Source: Lachnospiraceae bacterium RM5 (GTDB lineage: Bacteria > Bacillota > Clostridia > Lachnospirales > Lachnospiraceae). Taken from it: a stretch of 64,000 nt of DNA. The notes under the pieces are model-generated. The model had not been told where the DNA came from and searched no databases. It worked only from the letters and a program-made list of their open reading frames with translations. The position numbers were made by a program, and so were the translations under genes. The first letter of the stretch is position 1. Every line of letters begins with the position of its first letter. The stretch is taken from contig FOFK01000003.1 in assembly GCA_900110975.1 (NCBI GenBank), positions 87,895-151,894 on the forward strand, in the 5' to 3' direction. Positions 44,849-53,673 of this stretch are shown here, piece after piece.

Positions 44849-46186
44849 ATGGAAGGCTTATTTTTAGGTATTACAAAATATATTTTTATAATAGTTTTTG
44901 CGTTTTTTGCATTATTTAGTTTTATAACATTATCAGATAAAAAAAATAATAAATCCATGAAGGCAGCTTTTGCTCTTCAGGCGGTTATGTTATATATTTT
45001 TCATTTTACTGCAGGAGCTGTATGCTATCTTAATACAAAAGATATAAGTGTAATTGTATTTTATGTTATTCAGCTTATATTTTTTATTATGTTCAGAGGG
45101 TTATATAGCGTATTTTATGAAGAAAAATATGATAAAGGCCTTATAAATACTGTATCAATGTTTCTTGATATATCATTTATGATGCTTACAAGATTAAATT
45201 ATGATAAAGCAATAAAACAGTTTTTTATTGTTTGTTTTTCGGCAGTTCTTGCTTTAATTATTCCGGCAATTATAAGAAAATTTAAAAGTATACCACACCT
45301 TACATATCTGTATTGTTTTACAGGATTATTTTTCCTTGGTGTCGTTCTTATAGTTGGTTCTATTACCCATGGTGCAAAATTATTTCTTTCTTTCCATGGT
45401 TTTACATTCCAGCCATCTGAATTTGTAAAAATACTGTTTGTATTTTTCTTAGCAGCATTTTTATATAAAGATTCAAGTTTTAAAAGAATTGTATATTCAG
45501 CACTCCTTGCGGGAATACATGTTATTATACTTGTATTATCAAAGGATCTTGGTAGTGCCCTTATATTTTTTATTGTTTATATAATTATGATTTATATAGC
45601 ATCTAAACATTTAATATATATTATCGCAGGATTGATTGGCGGTTCATGTGCAGGAATTTTGGGATATAAATTATTTTCTCACGTAAGAGTAAGAGTTCAG
45701 GCGTTTTTAGATCCATGGTCTGATATACAAAATTCCGGTTATCAGGTTGCACAGTCTTTATTTGCAATAGGTACAGGCGGATTTTTGGGACTTGGCCTTT
45801 ATAAAGGTATGCCACAGACTGTACCTGAAGTAGAAGTGGACTTTATGTTTGCAGCTATAGCAGAAGAACTTGGAAGTTTCTTTGCTATTATTCTTATTAT
45901 CTTATGTGCATCATGTTTTATATCTATTTGTAATATTGCCATAAGACAAAAAAATATGTTTTATAAACTTGTTGCTGTAGGACTTTCTATTTCATATGCA
46001 GTCCAGACGATTCTTACTATTGGTGGAGCAATAAAATTTATCCCATCAACAGGTGTTACACTTCCTCTTATAAGCTATGGTGGAAGTTCCATACTGTGTA
46101 CAATGATTATGTTTGCAGTATTCCAGGGATTATCTGTATATGCTGCAGACATGGATGAAGAAGAATTAGAAGACGATGAATACTAA
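44849..46186 (+). CDS. SEDS glycosyltransferase, FtsW/RodA/SpoVE family
   Basis: Polymerises lipid II into glycan strands. The 445 residues have about ten to twelve membrane helices and the SEDS motifs GAKLFLSFHGFTFQPSEFVKI, DLGSALIFF, GLGLYKG and FIPSTGVTLPLISYGGSS, with the catalytic Asp region in AAIAEELG. It is followed 20 bp later by a class B transpeptidase, its probable partner. FtsW, RodA and SpoVE cannot be separated from sequence alone; the pairing with a PbpA-like enzyme suggests elongation or a third SEDS pair. Confidence 0.9.
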   Translation: MEGLFLGITKYIFIIVFAFFALFSFITLSDKKNNKSMKAAFALQAVMLYIFHFTAGAVCYLNTKDISVIVFYVIQLIFFIMFRGLYSVFYEEKYDKGLINTVSMFLDISFMMLTRLNYDKAIKQFFIVCFSAVLALIIPAIIRKFKSIPHLTYLYCFTGLFFLGVVLIVGSITHGAKLFLSFHGFTFQPSEFVKILFVFFLAAFLYKDSSFKRIVYSALLAGIHVIILVLSKDLGSALIFFIVYIIMIYIASKHLIYIIAGLIGGSCAGILGYKLFSHVRVRVQAFLDPWSDIQNSGYQVAQSLFAIGTGGFLGLGLYKGMPQTVPEVEVDFMFAAIAEELGSFFAIILIILCASCFISICNIAIRQKNMFYKLVAVGLSISYAVQTILTIGGAIKFIPSTGVTLPLISYGGSSILCTMIMFAVFQGLSVYAADMDEEELEDDEY

Positions 46187-46206
46187 TTTATAAATCGGAG
46201 TTTAAT

Positions 46207-48018
46207 ATGGATAACAAAAGAGAATTACATAATAATGAAAATATAAGAAAATCAAATGTCAGAAGATATGCTGGAAACAGTGTTAATTCTAACACCAGAA
46301 AAAAAATAAAAAAAGGTGATAGTGGCAAAGTAAAAAGACCATCAGATTCTGCAAGAACAAATTCTGCAAAACCTAACTCTGCAAGAATTAAGAATCAGGC
46401 AAATTCAAAATCTTCAAATGTAAGAAGAAGGCCTCTTAATAATGACTTTGATATCCAGAATCAGAATATAAAAAAGGCAGGAGAGAGAAAACTTTCAAAA
46501 AAAGAAAAACAGGCAAGGATGGAAGCAAGAGCAAAAGCAAGCAGAAAAAATCAGTCAATGGAAACTATTAAAAGGCGTGAAATGAAGGCAAGATTAAGAG
46601 CTGAGAGAGCTGCAAACAGACCGGTTATTTTTATTTCTTACGTCTTCTTATTGATTTTTGTTGCAATGATTGTTTATCTTATAAGATTTCAGATAAAAGA
46701 TAGTGAATCTGTAATAAATAGTCCATATAACAACAGAGATAAAGTATTATCAACAAGTATTATCAGAGGAAGTATTGTTGATAGGAATGGAAATGTCCTT
46801 GCAAAAACAGTTGTTGCTGATGATGAATCAGAAACCAGAAGCTATCCTTATGGAAATCTTTTCTGTCATTCAGTGGGATATTCAACAAGAGGAACATCAG
46901 GTATTGAAGGAATGATGAATTATAGATTATTAACTTCAAATGCACCTGTTGATGAAATTGCCTTAAATGAATTAAATGGCAAGAAAAATATGGGTGATAC
47001 AGTTGTAACAACTCTTGATGCTAATCTTACAAATGCAGCATATACTGCACTCGGAGATTATAATGGTGCAGTGATTATGATAGAACCTTCAACAGGAAAG
47101 ATACTATGTGAAGTATCCAAACCTGATTTTGATCCAAATACGGTAGCTGATAATTATGAAGCAATTATTGCAGATTCAACAAATTCATCACTTCTTAACA
47201 GAGCTACAAATGGTTTATATACTCCGGGTTCTACATTTAAATTATTTACTCTTACAGAATATTTAAACGAAAACCCTACATTATATATGGATTATTATTT
47301 TAAATGTACAAGCACATTTGAATATCAGGGCAGTAAAATAGGCTGTTCAAGTGGTATAGCTCATGGAAGCGAAGATTTAACATCTTCATTTGCAAATTCT
47401 TGTAACGGATCATTTGCAAATATTGGACTTTCTCTTGACATAACATCATTTAAAGCCTTATGTACGCAGATGTATTTTAATTCCGAACTGCCTGTTGATA
47501 TTGATTATAAAAAGAGCCAGTTTAAATTAGATGAAAATTCAACAAATTTTGATATTATGCAGACATCCATAGGACAAGGTGAAACCTTAGTTACACCTCT
47601 CCATCTTTGTATGATTGCATCTTCAATTGCAAATGATGGTAAACTTATGAAACCATATATTGTAAGCGAAATAGATAACTACCTTGGTACAAGAGTAAAA
47701 TACTTTGAGCAGAAAGAAGTTGGTAATCTTTTCAGTAAAGATCAGACAGATCTTTTGAAAACATTTTTAAGAGCTGTAGTAACAAGTGGTACTGCAAAGA
47801 AATTAAATGGTTCTGATTTGTATACAGCATACGGAAAGACAGGAACCGCCCAGGTTAAAAATGGATCAGAAAACAATGGACTATTTATGGGATTTGCTGA
47901 AAATGAAGCAGGAAGAAAAGTAGCAATATGTATTGTTATGGAAAATGCAGGTGATGGTATTTCGCCGGTTGTTCCTGTTGCACGTGAAATTTTGGATGCT
48001 TACTATAATATTCAATGA
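46207..48018 (+). CDS. Class B penicillin-binding protein (PbpA-like transpeptidase)
   Basis: Cross-links peptidoglycan; partner of the preceding SEDS protein. The 603 residues comprise a long basic, Ser/Asn-rich cytoplasmic N-terminus (about 1-135), one membrane helix (about 138-160), a short pedestal, and the transpeptidase with SxxK S342-T-F-K345, SxN S398-C-N400 and KTG 544-546. It lacks the large dimerisation domain of PBP2/MrdA. The cytoplasmic extension is unusually long. The gene ends 17 nt before the open frame of the Rhs remnant. Confidence 0.93.
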   Translation: MDNKRELHNNENIRKSNVRRYAGNSVNSNTRKKIKKGDSGKVKRPSDSARTNSAKPNSARIKNQANSKSSNVRRRPLNNDFDIQNQNIKKAGERKLSKKEKQARMEARAKASRKNQSMETIKRREMKARLRAERAANRPVIFISYVFLLIFVAMIVYLIRFQIKDSESVINSPYNNRDKVLSTSIIRGSIVDRNGNVLAKTVVADDESETRSYPYGNLFCHSVGYSTRGTSGIEGMMNYRLLTSNAPVDEIALNELNGKKNMGDTVVTTLDANLTNAAYTALGDYNGAVIMIEPSTGKILCEVSKPDFDPNTVADNYEAIIADSTNSSLLNRATNGLYTPGSTFKLFTLTEYLNENPTLYMDYYFKCTSTFEYQGSKIGCSSGIAHGSEDLTSSFANSCNGSFANIGLSLDITSFKALCTQMYFNSELPVDIDYKKSQFKLDENSTNFDIMQTSIGQGETLVTPLHLCMIASSIANDGKLMKPYIVSEIDNYLGTRVKYFEQKEVGNLFSKDQTDLLKTFLRAVVTSGTAKKLNGSDLYTAYGKTGTAQVKNGSENNGLFMGFAENEAGRKVAICIVMENAGDGISPVVPVAREILDAYYNIQ

Positions 48019-48034
48019 TTAGATAAAAAATTGA

Positions 48035-48721
48035 TTATATTTCTATAGTGGTGATATATATAATCCGGATACATTACATAAATACGCATATGTATCTAAT
48101 AATCCACTAAATAATTATGATCCTAAAGGGTTATGGATGACAAAAATAGTTCAGGGAATACTTGCTCACAGATATATAAATAACATGTATATAGTAGAAC
48201 ATCCCGGAAATATCGTTAATCGTGATAGATTGTTTGGTGGAATAGTAGGAAATTATAACGGAAAAATTACAAACTATGTGGATATAATAGATTATACTTT
48301 AGGAGATATTTATGAAATAAAACCAGAAAATGGTGTTGTGAATGGCGCAGATCAGGTGGCAAGATATTTATACAATATAATAAGTTTTGATCAAAAAGGC
48401 AAATATTTTAATGGACAAAGTTGGAAATTAGGAACTACTTGGCCAATTCCAGCAAGAGTAAATGCATGGCCACTTGGAGGAACAATTACATATTGGCTTG
48501 GACAACCAGGACTAATTTTTTATAAATTACAACCTAGTGAAAATGAGCAGGATCAAGTGCAATATTCATGGAGATTATTAAAAAATCCAGAGTTTAAATT
48601 TTTAACACAGGCAGAAGTGGCTCTGGTTTTAGCTGTATCCTTACCTGCAATAATTGCTTTGGTTAATACAGCTAGAAGTATTGATTTGAGTGTGTCATTT
48701 TCATGTGCATTTATTATTTGA
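48035..48721 (+). pseudogene. Orphan Rhs C-terminal tip with PD-(D/E)xK-like nuclease toxin
   Basis: An open frame without its 5' part. Before the first ATG (48137) it encodes the end of an Rhs core (KYAYVSNNPLNNYDPKG), the usual junction between shell and toxin. The toxin part has AHRYINNMYIVEHPGNIVNRD, then VDIIDYTLGDIYEIKPENG, a D...ExK pattern typical of PD-(D/E)xK toxins, followed by DQVARYLYNI and a hydrophobic C-terminal stretch. The shell and YD repeats are missing upstream, where the PBP gene ends. It reads as a displaced tip cassette, followed by likely immunity genes. It could be rescued by recombination with an intact rhs elsewhere. Confidence 0.75.
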
Positions 48722-48763
48722 TATTCAGTGAGATAATAAGATGTTTTATGCTGGATAATATAC

Positions 48764-49603
48764 ATGAAAAATGTAATATTTGAAAAAAGAGTGTTAAGGA
48801 AGGTTAATAAAGTGATAGAAATAGTATATAGGGATGAAGATTGGATAAGGGAAGATAAAGAACAAATAATTAATCTTTTTACTTTAGTTAAATTTAAACC
48901 AAGGGTTAAGGGAAAAAGGTTAGAAGAGGAGTATGATACAAATTTTTCATTATTAATGGGTTCCTTAGAACATGGTTTAACGGATATTACAAGTGAATGT
49001 AATGGTCGTTTGGATAAATATTGGGAAAAGTTAAGTGAATTATATGACCATGAAATGAATATGATGGATAGTTATTGTTATAATTTATATATACATGATA
49101 GGACATGGTTAAAGGGAAAGGTAAATGAAAATGCAAATGATAATTTATTAAACTTGATAGAAAATAATTTTGTTTATGAATGTAAGGATAAAAATTTTTC
49201 GAAGAAAATTTTGAAAAGGAATTGTATACGATTAGCTATAGAGTTTGGTAAATTTAAATTGGCGTTGGAAAGAATTAAGCAGTATTCAAAAATAAAGGAA
49301 TTACCAATTTTAAATGAAGAGACAATGTATGATTTCTATGAGACATATTATATTCTTGTGAGTTATTTATTGGGAGATGAAAGAGTTTCAAAAGAAGATA
49401 TTGATAATTTAGTTAAAACAATAAGATTCGAGCATCATAAAGGAAACATATCTGTTTATAGAAGTATGGGTTCACGTATGGGAATAAATGAATTGTATTA
49501 CATATATTATAGATATGTACTGGGAATTCCAAATGAGGAATTAACAGGTGAAAACGTATTTTTAACAATGAAAAAAGGATTGTTACATTGGAGGGAAAAT
49601 TAA
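48764..49603 (+). CDS. Putative immunity protein for the orphan Rhs tip
   Basis: A 279-residue soluble, helix-rich protein that I cannot place with certainty. Its length, two-part helical layout and the C-terminal MGINELYYIYYRYVLGIPNEEL recall DUF1910/DUF1911 immunity proteins of nuclease toxins. It starts 42 nt after the orphan toxin tip and ends in a TAATG overlap with the next gene, which fits a toxin-immunity order. The ribosome site is weak. Immunity function is inferred from position. Confidence 0.6.
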   Translation: MKNVIFEKRVLRKVNKVIEIVYRDEDWIREDKEQIINLFTLVKFKPRVKGKRLEEEYDTNFSLLMGSLEHGLTDITSECNGRLDKYWEKLSELYDHEMNMMDSYCYNLYIHDRTWLKGKVNENANDNLLNLIENNFVYECKDKNFSKKILKRNCIRLAIEFGKFKLALERIKQYSKIKELPILNEETMYDFYETYYILVSYLLGDERVSKEDIDNLVKTIRFEHHKGNISVYRSMGSRMGINELYYIYYRYVLGIPNEELTGENVFLTMKKGLLHWREN

Positions 49604-50046
49604 TGGGATATACAGGTATAAAATTAAATGTAAAATTAAATAATGATAAGGATGTAGATAGTATCAAGAAAATTTTTGGTGATGATAATTGCATAGAAAA
49701 AGTAGATAAAGGATATGCTTCAATTGGCGAGGAATTCGTAGGAATTGAAGATTTCGAAGAAGTCGCTGCTGAGATTTCTAAAACATTAAATGTTAATATA
49801 TTGGCTTGTTTAGTTTATGATAGTGATATTGCAGTCATGCAGGGATACGTAAATGGAATGAAGAAATATGAGTTAGTTAGATCAGCAGAAGAAAATGTAG
49901 ATACCAATATAGATGACATGGCAAAAGATTTCTTTGAAGACTCAAATGCAGAAGAAATAGAAAAAGTGATAGATAAAGAATATTTATATTGTGAAGAAAT
50001 GTTTTACGGATTAAGTGAAATAGTGGGATTTGAATTAATTCATTAA
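49603..50046 (+). CDS. Putative second immunity-type protein
   Basis: A 147-residue acidic protein of unknown family (pattern ISKTLNVNILACLVYDSDIA in the middle, many Asp/Glu at the end). The ATG overlaps the stop of the preceding gene, with GGAGGG 7 nt upstream; a TTG at 49588 is not used. Its position between toxin remnants suggests immunity to a tip now lost or to the tip fragment downstream. Confidence 0.55.
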   Translation: MGYTGIKLNVKLNNDKDVDSIKKIFGDDNCIEKVDKGYASIGEEFVGIEDFEEVAAEISKTLNVNILACLVYDSDIAVMQGYVNGMKKYELVRSAEENVDTNIDDMAKDFFEDSNAEEIEKVIDKEYLYCEEMFYGLSEIVGFELIH

Positions 50047-50048
50047 TA

Positions 50049-50150
50049 TTGATTGTTGATTACGTATATTATGATGAAATTACATATACTTTATATGGAA
50101 GAATCATAAAAGCTATAGAAAAAGACAAAGAAGGAGGTTATCAGAGATAA
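50049..50150 (+). other. Short coding-like fragment in the Rhs debris
   Basis: A frame of 33 codons reading VDYVYYDEITYTLYGRIIKA and on to a stop at 50148-50150, in a different frame from the YD-repeat debris it overlaps. It has no ribosome site and starts only at TTG. It may be the tail of a lost immunity gene. Confidence 0.3.
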
Positions 50151-50706
50151 GCTTGTAAATCCTACGTTATATACATATGATTACAATCTTATGAATAGGC
50201 TTGTGAGAGTTGTCTCTCATGATGGAACAGCAACAGTTTACGAATATGATGAATTAGGAAATAAAAAAGCTGTAAAATATGAAGGTGGCTTAACAATTTT
50301 GTATAAATATGATTCTTGCTCAAGAATGATAAATGAAATGGTTACAGATAAGGATTCAAATGTCCTTATGTTCTATGACTAATCATATGGAAATGCCGGA
50401 GAAAGAACAAAATCAATCGAAGTTGTAAGAAATTCTTCAGAAGATGAAAACTGCAAAGTTATTTGTAATCGCTACGAATACGATAAACTTTTAAGATTGA
50501 CAAAAGAAGTTATAAGTATAGCCGAGAATGTAAAATTTAGTGATGTTATAAACACAGATGTTACTGCAAATAACATAAGCAAGAAAAGTGACAATAATGT
50601 ATAAAATAATAGACCTGAAAATTTATCTCCGAATGGAGCAAGAAGAAAAGGTGCATTTCGTGAAACAAAAAGAAAAAATAATATTCCTTCATCTATCGTT
50701 ATATGA
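50119..50706 (+). pseudogene. Rhs/YD-repeat fragment with second toxin-tip linker
   Basis: A single reading frame interrupted by TAA at 50380 and TAA at 50602, ending at TGA 50704. It encodes YD-type repeats (TYDYNLMNRLVRVVSHDGTA, YEYDELGNKKAVKYEGG, RYEYDKLLRLTKEV). After the second stop, NLSPNGARRKGAFRETKR is the pre-toxin segment that in intact Rhs proteins leads into nuclease tips. The Rhs core between repeats and tip is missing, so at least one deletion has occurred. No start codon or ribosome site fits. This is dead debris of the same toxin island as the orphan tip. Confidence 0.82.
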
Positions 50707-50745
50707 AGTGATATTAAACAAAAAAACAATGTCAGGTAAAAATAC

Positions 50746-50774
50746 TTGACACAACAAAAATATTATTATATAAT
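50746..50774 (+). promoter_or_regulatory. Consensus promoter of the ylxM-ffh operon
   Basis: TTGACA (50746-50751), a 17-bp spacer, TATAAT (50769-50774). It lies just past the Rhs debris and about 60 bp before ylxM, with a leader of about 50 nt. Confidence 0.92.
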
Positions 50775-50832
50775 CAATAAGTCGTTTATAAATAGATGAG
50801 TATTTCATGTAAATAAATATATCAAAATAAAG

Positions 50833-51177
50833 ATGGATGATTTGTTAAGAAAAAGTCTTCTTTTTGATTTTTATGGTGAATTACTTACCAAGCATCAAAA
50901 GGAAGTATATGAAAATATTGTTTTTAACGATTTCTCAATAAGTGAAGTTGCCAGAGATTCAAACATATCCAGACAAAGCGTGCATGATATGATAAAAAGG
51001 TGCAGTGATTCACTGGAAAAATATGAATCAAGACTCCATTTGGTAGAAAAATTTATTAATACCAAAAATGAGATTAAAGAAATTCAAAAGATTGCTTTAA
51101 ATATTAAAGAGACAAATGATTTAAAGTATATTGATGACATAATTGAAATGTCAGAGAAAATACTTAAAGATATCTGA
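50833..51177 (+). CDS. ylxM: YlxM family DNA-binding protein
   Basis: A 114-residue helix-turn-helix protein of the UPF0122/YlxM family, associated with the signal recognition particle. The sigma-70 region-4-like helix-turn-helix is in DFSISEVARDSNISRQSVHDMIKR (about 36-60), followed by a coiled C-terminal half. It lies 14 nt before ffh, the usual arrangement. No good ribosome site is visible before the ATG. Confidence 0.93.
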   Translation: MDDLLRKSLLFDFYGELLTKHQKEVYENIVFNDFSISEVARDSNISRQSVHDMIKRCSDSLEKYESRLHLVEKFINTKNEIKEIQKIALNIKETNDLKYIDDIIEMSEKILKDI

Positions 51178-51191
51178 GCGGAGGATAGTAT

Positions 51192-52532
51192 ATGGCTTTT
51201 GAAAGTTTATCGGATAAACTTCAAAATATATTTAAGACCTTAAAGGGTAAAGGTAAATTAACCGAGTCTGATGTTAAAAGTGCAATGAAAGAAGTAAAAA
51301 TGGCACTTTTAGAAGCAGATGTTAATTTCAGGGTTGTTAAGAATTTTATTAAATCTGTTGAAGCAAGAGCAATTGGTTCTGAGGTTATGAATTCCCTTAC
51401 GCCAGGACAGATGGTTATTAAGATTGTTAATGAAGAAATGGTTTCTCTTATGGGAAGCGAGACAACTGAGATAACATTAAGACCACAAAATGAAATTACC
51501 ACAGTCATGATGATTGGTCTTCAGGGTGCTGGTAAAACAACAACAACAGCAAAGATAGCCGGTAAATTAAAAGAAAAAGGCAGAAAACCTTTGCTTGTTG
51601 CATGTGATATTTACAGACCTGCCGCTATAGACCAGTTACAGGTAAATGGAAAGAAACAGGGTGTTGAAGTTTTTTCAATGGGTACAAACCATAAACCTGT
51701 AAATATTGTAAAAGCTGCCATTGAGTATGCTAAAAAGAATGATTTTAACGTTATTATTATAGATACAGCCGGCCGTCTTCATATTGATGAAGAGATGATG
51801 GAAGAACTTATCGAGATTAAAGATAATGTTACTATTGATAATTCCCTTCTCATTGTTGATGCGATGACAGGTCAGGATGCAGTTAATGTTGCAAGTACTT
51901 TTGATGAAAAGATTGGTATAGATGGAGTTGTTGTTACTAAGTTAGACGGTGACACAAGAGGTGGTGCGGCACTTTCAATCAGAGCCGTAACAGGAAAACC
52001 TATTCTTTATGTTGGTATGGGTGAAAAACTTTCAGACCTTGAACAGTTTTATCCTGACAGAATGGCATCAAGAATACTTGGAATGGGTGATGTATTATCA
52101 CTTATTGAAAAAGCTGAAAAAGTCATTGATGATGAAAAGGCTAAGGAACTTGAAAAGAAGTTTAAAAAAGCTGAGTTTGGATTTGATGATTATCTTGAAC
52201 AGATGCAACAGATTAAACAGCTTGGTGGTATCGAAGGTGTTATGAGTATGCTTCCAGGCATGGGCCTTGGAGATAAAATCAAGGACGCAAATGTTGATGA
52301 AAAAGCATTATCAAGAGTTGAAGCAATTATTTATTCAATGACACCTGAAGAAAGAAGCAATCCACAGATTATTAATGTATCAAGAAAAAACAGGATTGCA
52401 AAAGGTGCAGGCGTTGATATTTCAGAAGTTAACAGACTTATGAAACAGTATGAACAGAGTAAAAAACTTATGAAACAGATGTCTGGTATGATGAAAGGTA
52501 GTAAGAGAGGAAGATTTAAATTTCCTTTTTAA
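51192..52532 (+). CDS. ffh: Signal recognition particle protein Ffh
   Basis: SRP GTPase that targets nascent membrane proteins to SecYEG together with 4.5S/scRNA and FtsY. The 446 residues comprise the N domain, the G domain with GLQGAGKTTTTAK (about 109), IIDTAGRLH and TKLDGDTRGGAAL, and the methionine-rich M domain with SMLPGMGLG and many Met in the last 40 residues. GGAGG precedes the ATG. Confidence 0.98.
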   Translation: MAFESLSDKLQNIFKTLKGKGKLTESDVKSAMKEVKMALLEADVNFRVVKNFIKSVEARAIGSEVMNSLTPGQMVIKIVNEEMVSLMGSETTEITLRPQNEITTVMMIGLQGAGKTTTTAKIAGKLKEKGRKPLLVACDIYRPAAIDQLQVNGKKQGVEVFSMGTNHKPVNIVKAAIEYAKKNDFNVIIIDTAGRLHIDEEMMEELIEIKDNVTIDNSLLIVDAMTGQDAVNVASTFDEKIGIDGVVVTKLDGDTRGGAALSIRAVTGKPILYVGMGEKLSDLEQFYPDRMASRILGMGDVLSLIEKAEKVIDDEKAKELEKKFKKAEFGFDDYLEQMQQIKQLGGIEGVMSMLPGMGLGDKIKDANVDEKALSRVEAIIYSMTPEERSNPQIINVSRKNRIAKGAGVDISEVNRLMKQYEQSKKLMKQMSGMMKGSKRGRFKFPF

Positions 52533-52566
52533 CTATAGATAAAATTTAGCCAAGGAGGTGAATGTA

Positions 52567-52809
52567 ATGGCAGTAAAAATCAGATTAAGAAGAATGGGAC
52601 AGAAGAAAGCTCCTTTTTATAGAGTTGTAGTTTCAGATTCAAGATCACCAAGAGATGGTAAGTTTATCGAAGAAATCGGAACTTATAATCCAAACGTTGA
52701 ACCAAGTGCAGTTAAGATTGATGCTGATCTTGCAAAGAAATGGCTTAGCAATGGTGCACAGCCAACAGAGACTGTTGCTAAATTATTAAAGCAGGCTGGT
52801 ATTGAATAA
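52567..52809 (+). CDS. rpsP: 30S ribosomal protein S16
   Basis: 80 residues, the usual size, beginning [25 protein letters not shown] 52567 is set by AAGGAGG 8 nt upstream; a GTG nine nt earlier overlaps that site. Required for 30S assembly. Located in the conserved ffh-rpsP-khpA order. Confidence 0.98.
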   Translation: MAVKIRLRRMGQKKAPFYRVVVSDSRSPRDGKFIEEIGTYNPNVEPSAVKIDADLAKKWLSNGAQPTETVAKLLKQAGIE

Positions 52810-52832
52810 GGATTGCTAGTGGAGGTGTAACA

Positions 52833-53066
52833 ATGAAAGATTTAGTTGAAATACTCGCAAAAGCACTAGTTGATTCTCCAGATAAGGTACAGGTTACAGA
52901 GACTTTAGATGATAAAGGTTCTGTAATCGAACTTAAGGTTGCAGCTGATGATATGGGTAAAGTTATTGGTAAACAGGGCAGAATAGCGAAATCTATTCGT
53001 TCTGTTGTTAAGGCTGCTGCTTTTAAGGAGAATAAAAAAGTACTAGTAGAGATCGTATCAGAATAA
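52833..53066 (+). CDS. khpA: KH-domain RNA-binding protein KhpA
   Basis: A 77-residue single KH domain with the GxxG loop in MGKVIGKQGRIAKSIR. It binds RNA, usually with KhpB, and affects cell division and length in Firmicutes. GTGGAGGTG precedes the ATG. A terminator-like hairpin follows, which could lower transcription into rimM. Confidence 0.95.
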   Translation: MKDLVEILAKALVDSPDKVQVTETLDDKGSVIELKVAADDMGKVIGKQGRIAKSIRSVVKAAAFKENKKVLVEIVSE

Positions 53067-53086
53067 CACTTTATTTATAAAAGCTA

Positions 53087-53127
53087 AAATAATCCTTAGA
53101 ATATAGATTCTAGGGATTATTTTTTTA
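53087..53127 (+). terminator. Internal terminator between khpA and rimM
   Basis: AAATAATCCTTAGAAT (53087-53102) pairs with ATTCTAGGGATTATTT (53107-53122), with one G-T pair, around a 4-nt loop and followed by TTTT. It splits the ffh-rpsP-khpA part from rimM-trmD. No new promoter is obvious in the gap, so read-through is likely. Confidence 0.72.
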
Positions 53128-53142
53128 AAAGAAGGAGTTTAA

Positions 53143-53673
53143 ATGTTAGATTTTAATGATATGCTTCGAGTAGGTGTCATTACTCAGACTCATGGATTAA
53201 AAGGAGAAGTTAAAGTTTTTCCAACAACTGATGATGTAAAGAGATTTGATTATTTAAAATCTGTTTATATAAATACAGATTCAGGATTATTAGAACTTAA
53301 AGTTGAAAATGCAAGATATTTTAAGCAGTTTGTAATTCTGAAATTTGAAGGAATTGATGACATAAATGATGTAGAAAAATATAAAAAAGAAGATTTATAT
53401 GTTTCAAGAGAAGATGCCATTCCATTAGAAGAAGGACAGTACTACATTGCAGATATTATCGGACTTAAGGTGATAGATGAAGAAGGAATGGATATAGGAG
53501 TAGTTAGTGATGTTTATGAAACAGGTGCAAATTCTGTTTATGTCGTTAAAGGAAATGAAAATGTAGAAAATAAAGAATTAATGCTTCCAAATATTGATGA
53601 ATGTATAAAGGAAGTTAATCTTAAAGAAAATTATATAAAAGTCCACATAATGAAAGGATTAATGGATTTATGA
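53143..53673 (+). CDS. rimM: Ribosome maturation factor RimM
   Basis: Assembly factor for the 30S head, binding S19. The 176 residues have the N-terminal RimM domain (RVGVITQTHGLKGEVKVFPTTDD) and a PRC-barrel (about 98-170, YYIADIIGLKVIDEEG). AGAAGGAG precedes the ATG. The stop overlaps the trmD start (ATGA). Confidence 0.97.
   Translation: MLDFNDMLRVGVITQTHGLKGEVKVFPTTDDVKRFDYLKSVYINTDSGLLELKVENARYFKQFVILKFEGIDDINDVEKYKKEDLYVSREDAIPLEEGQYYIADIIGLKVIDEEGMDIGVVSDVYETGANSVYVVKGNENVENKELMLPNIDECIKEVNLKENYIKVHIMKGLMDL

Noticed and set aside
53067-53142. Small RNA gene between khpA and rimM
   Set aside because: The conserved-looking structure is explained by an intrinsic terminator with a T-tract; no promoter is visible.
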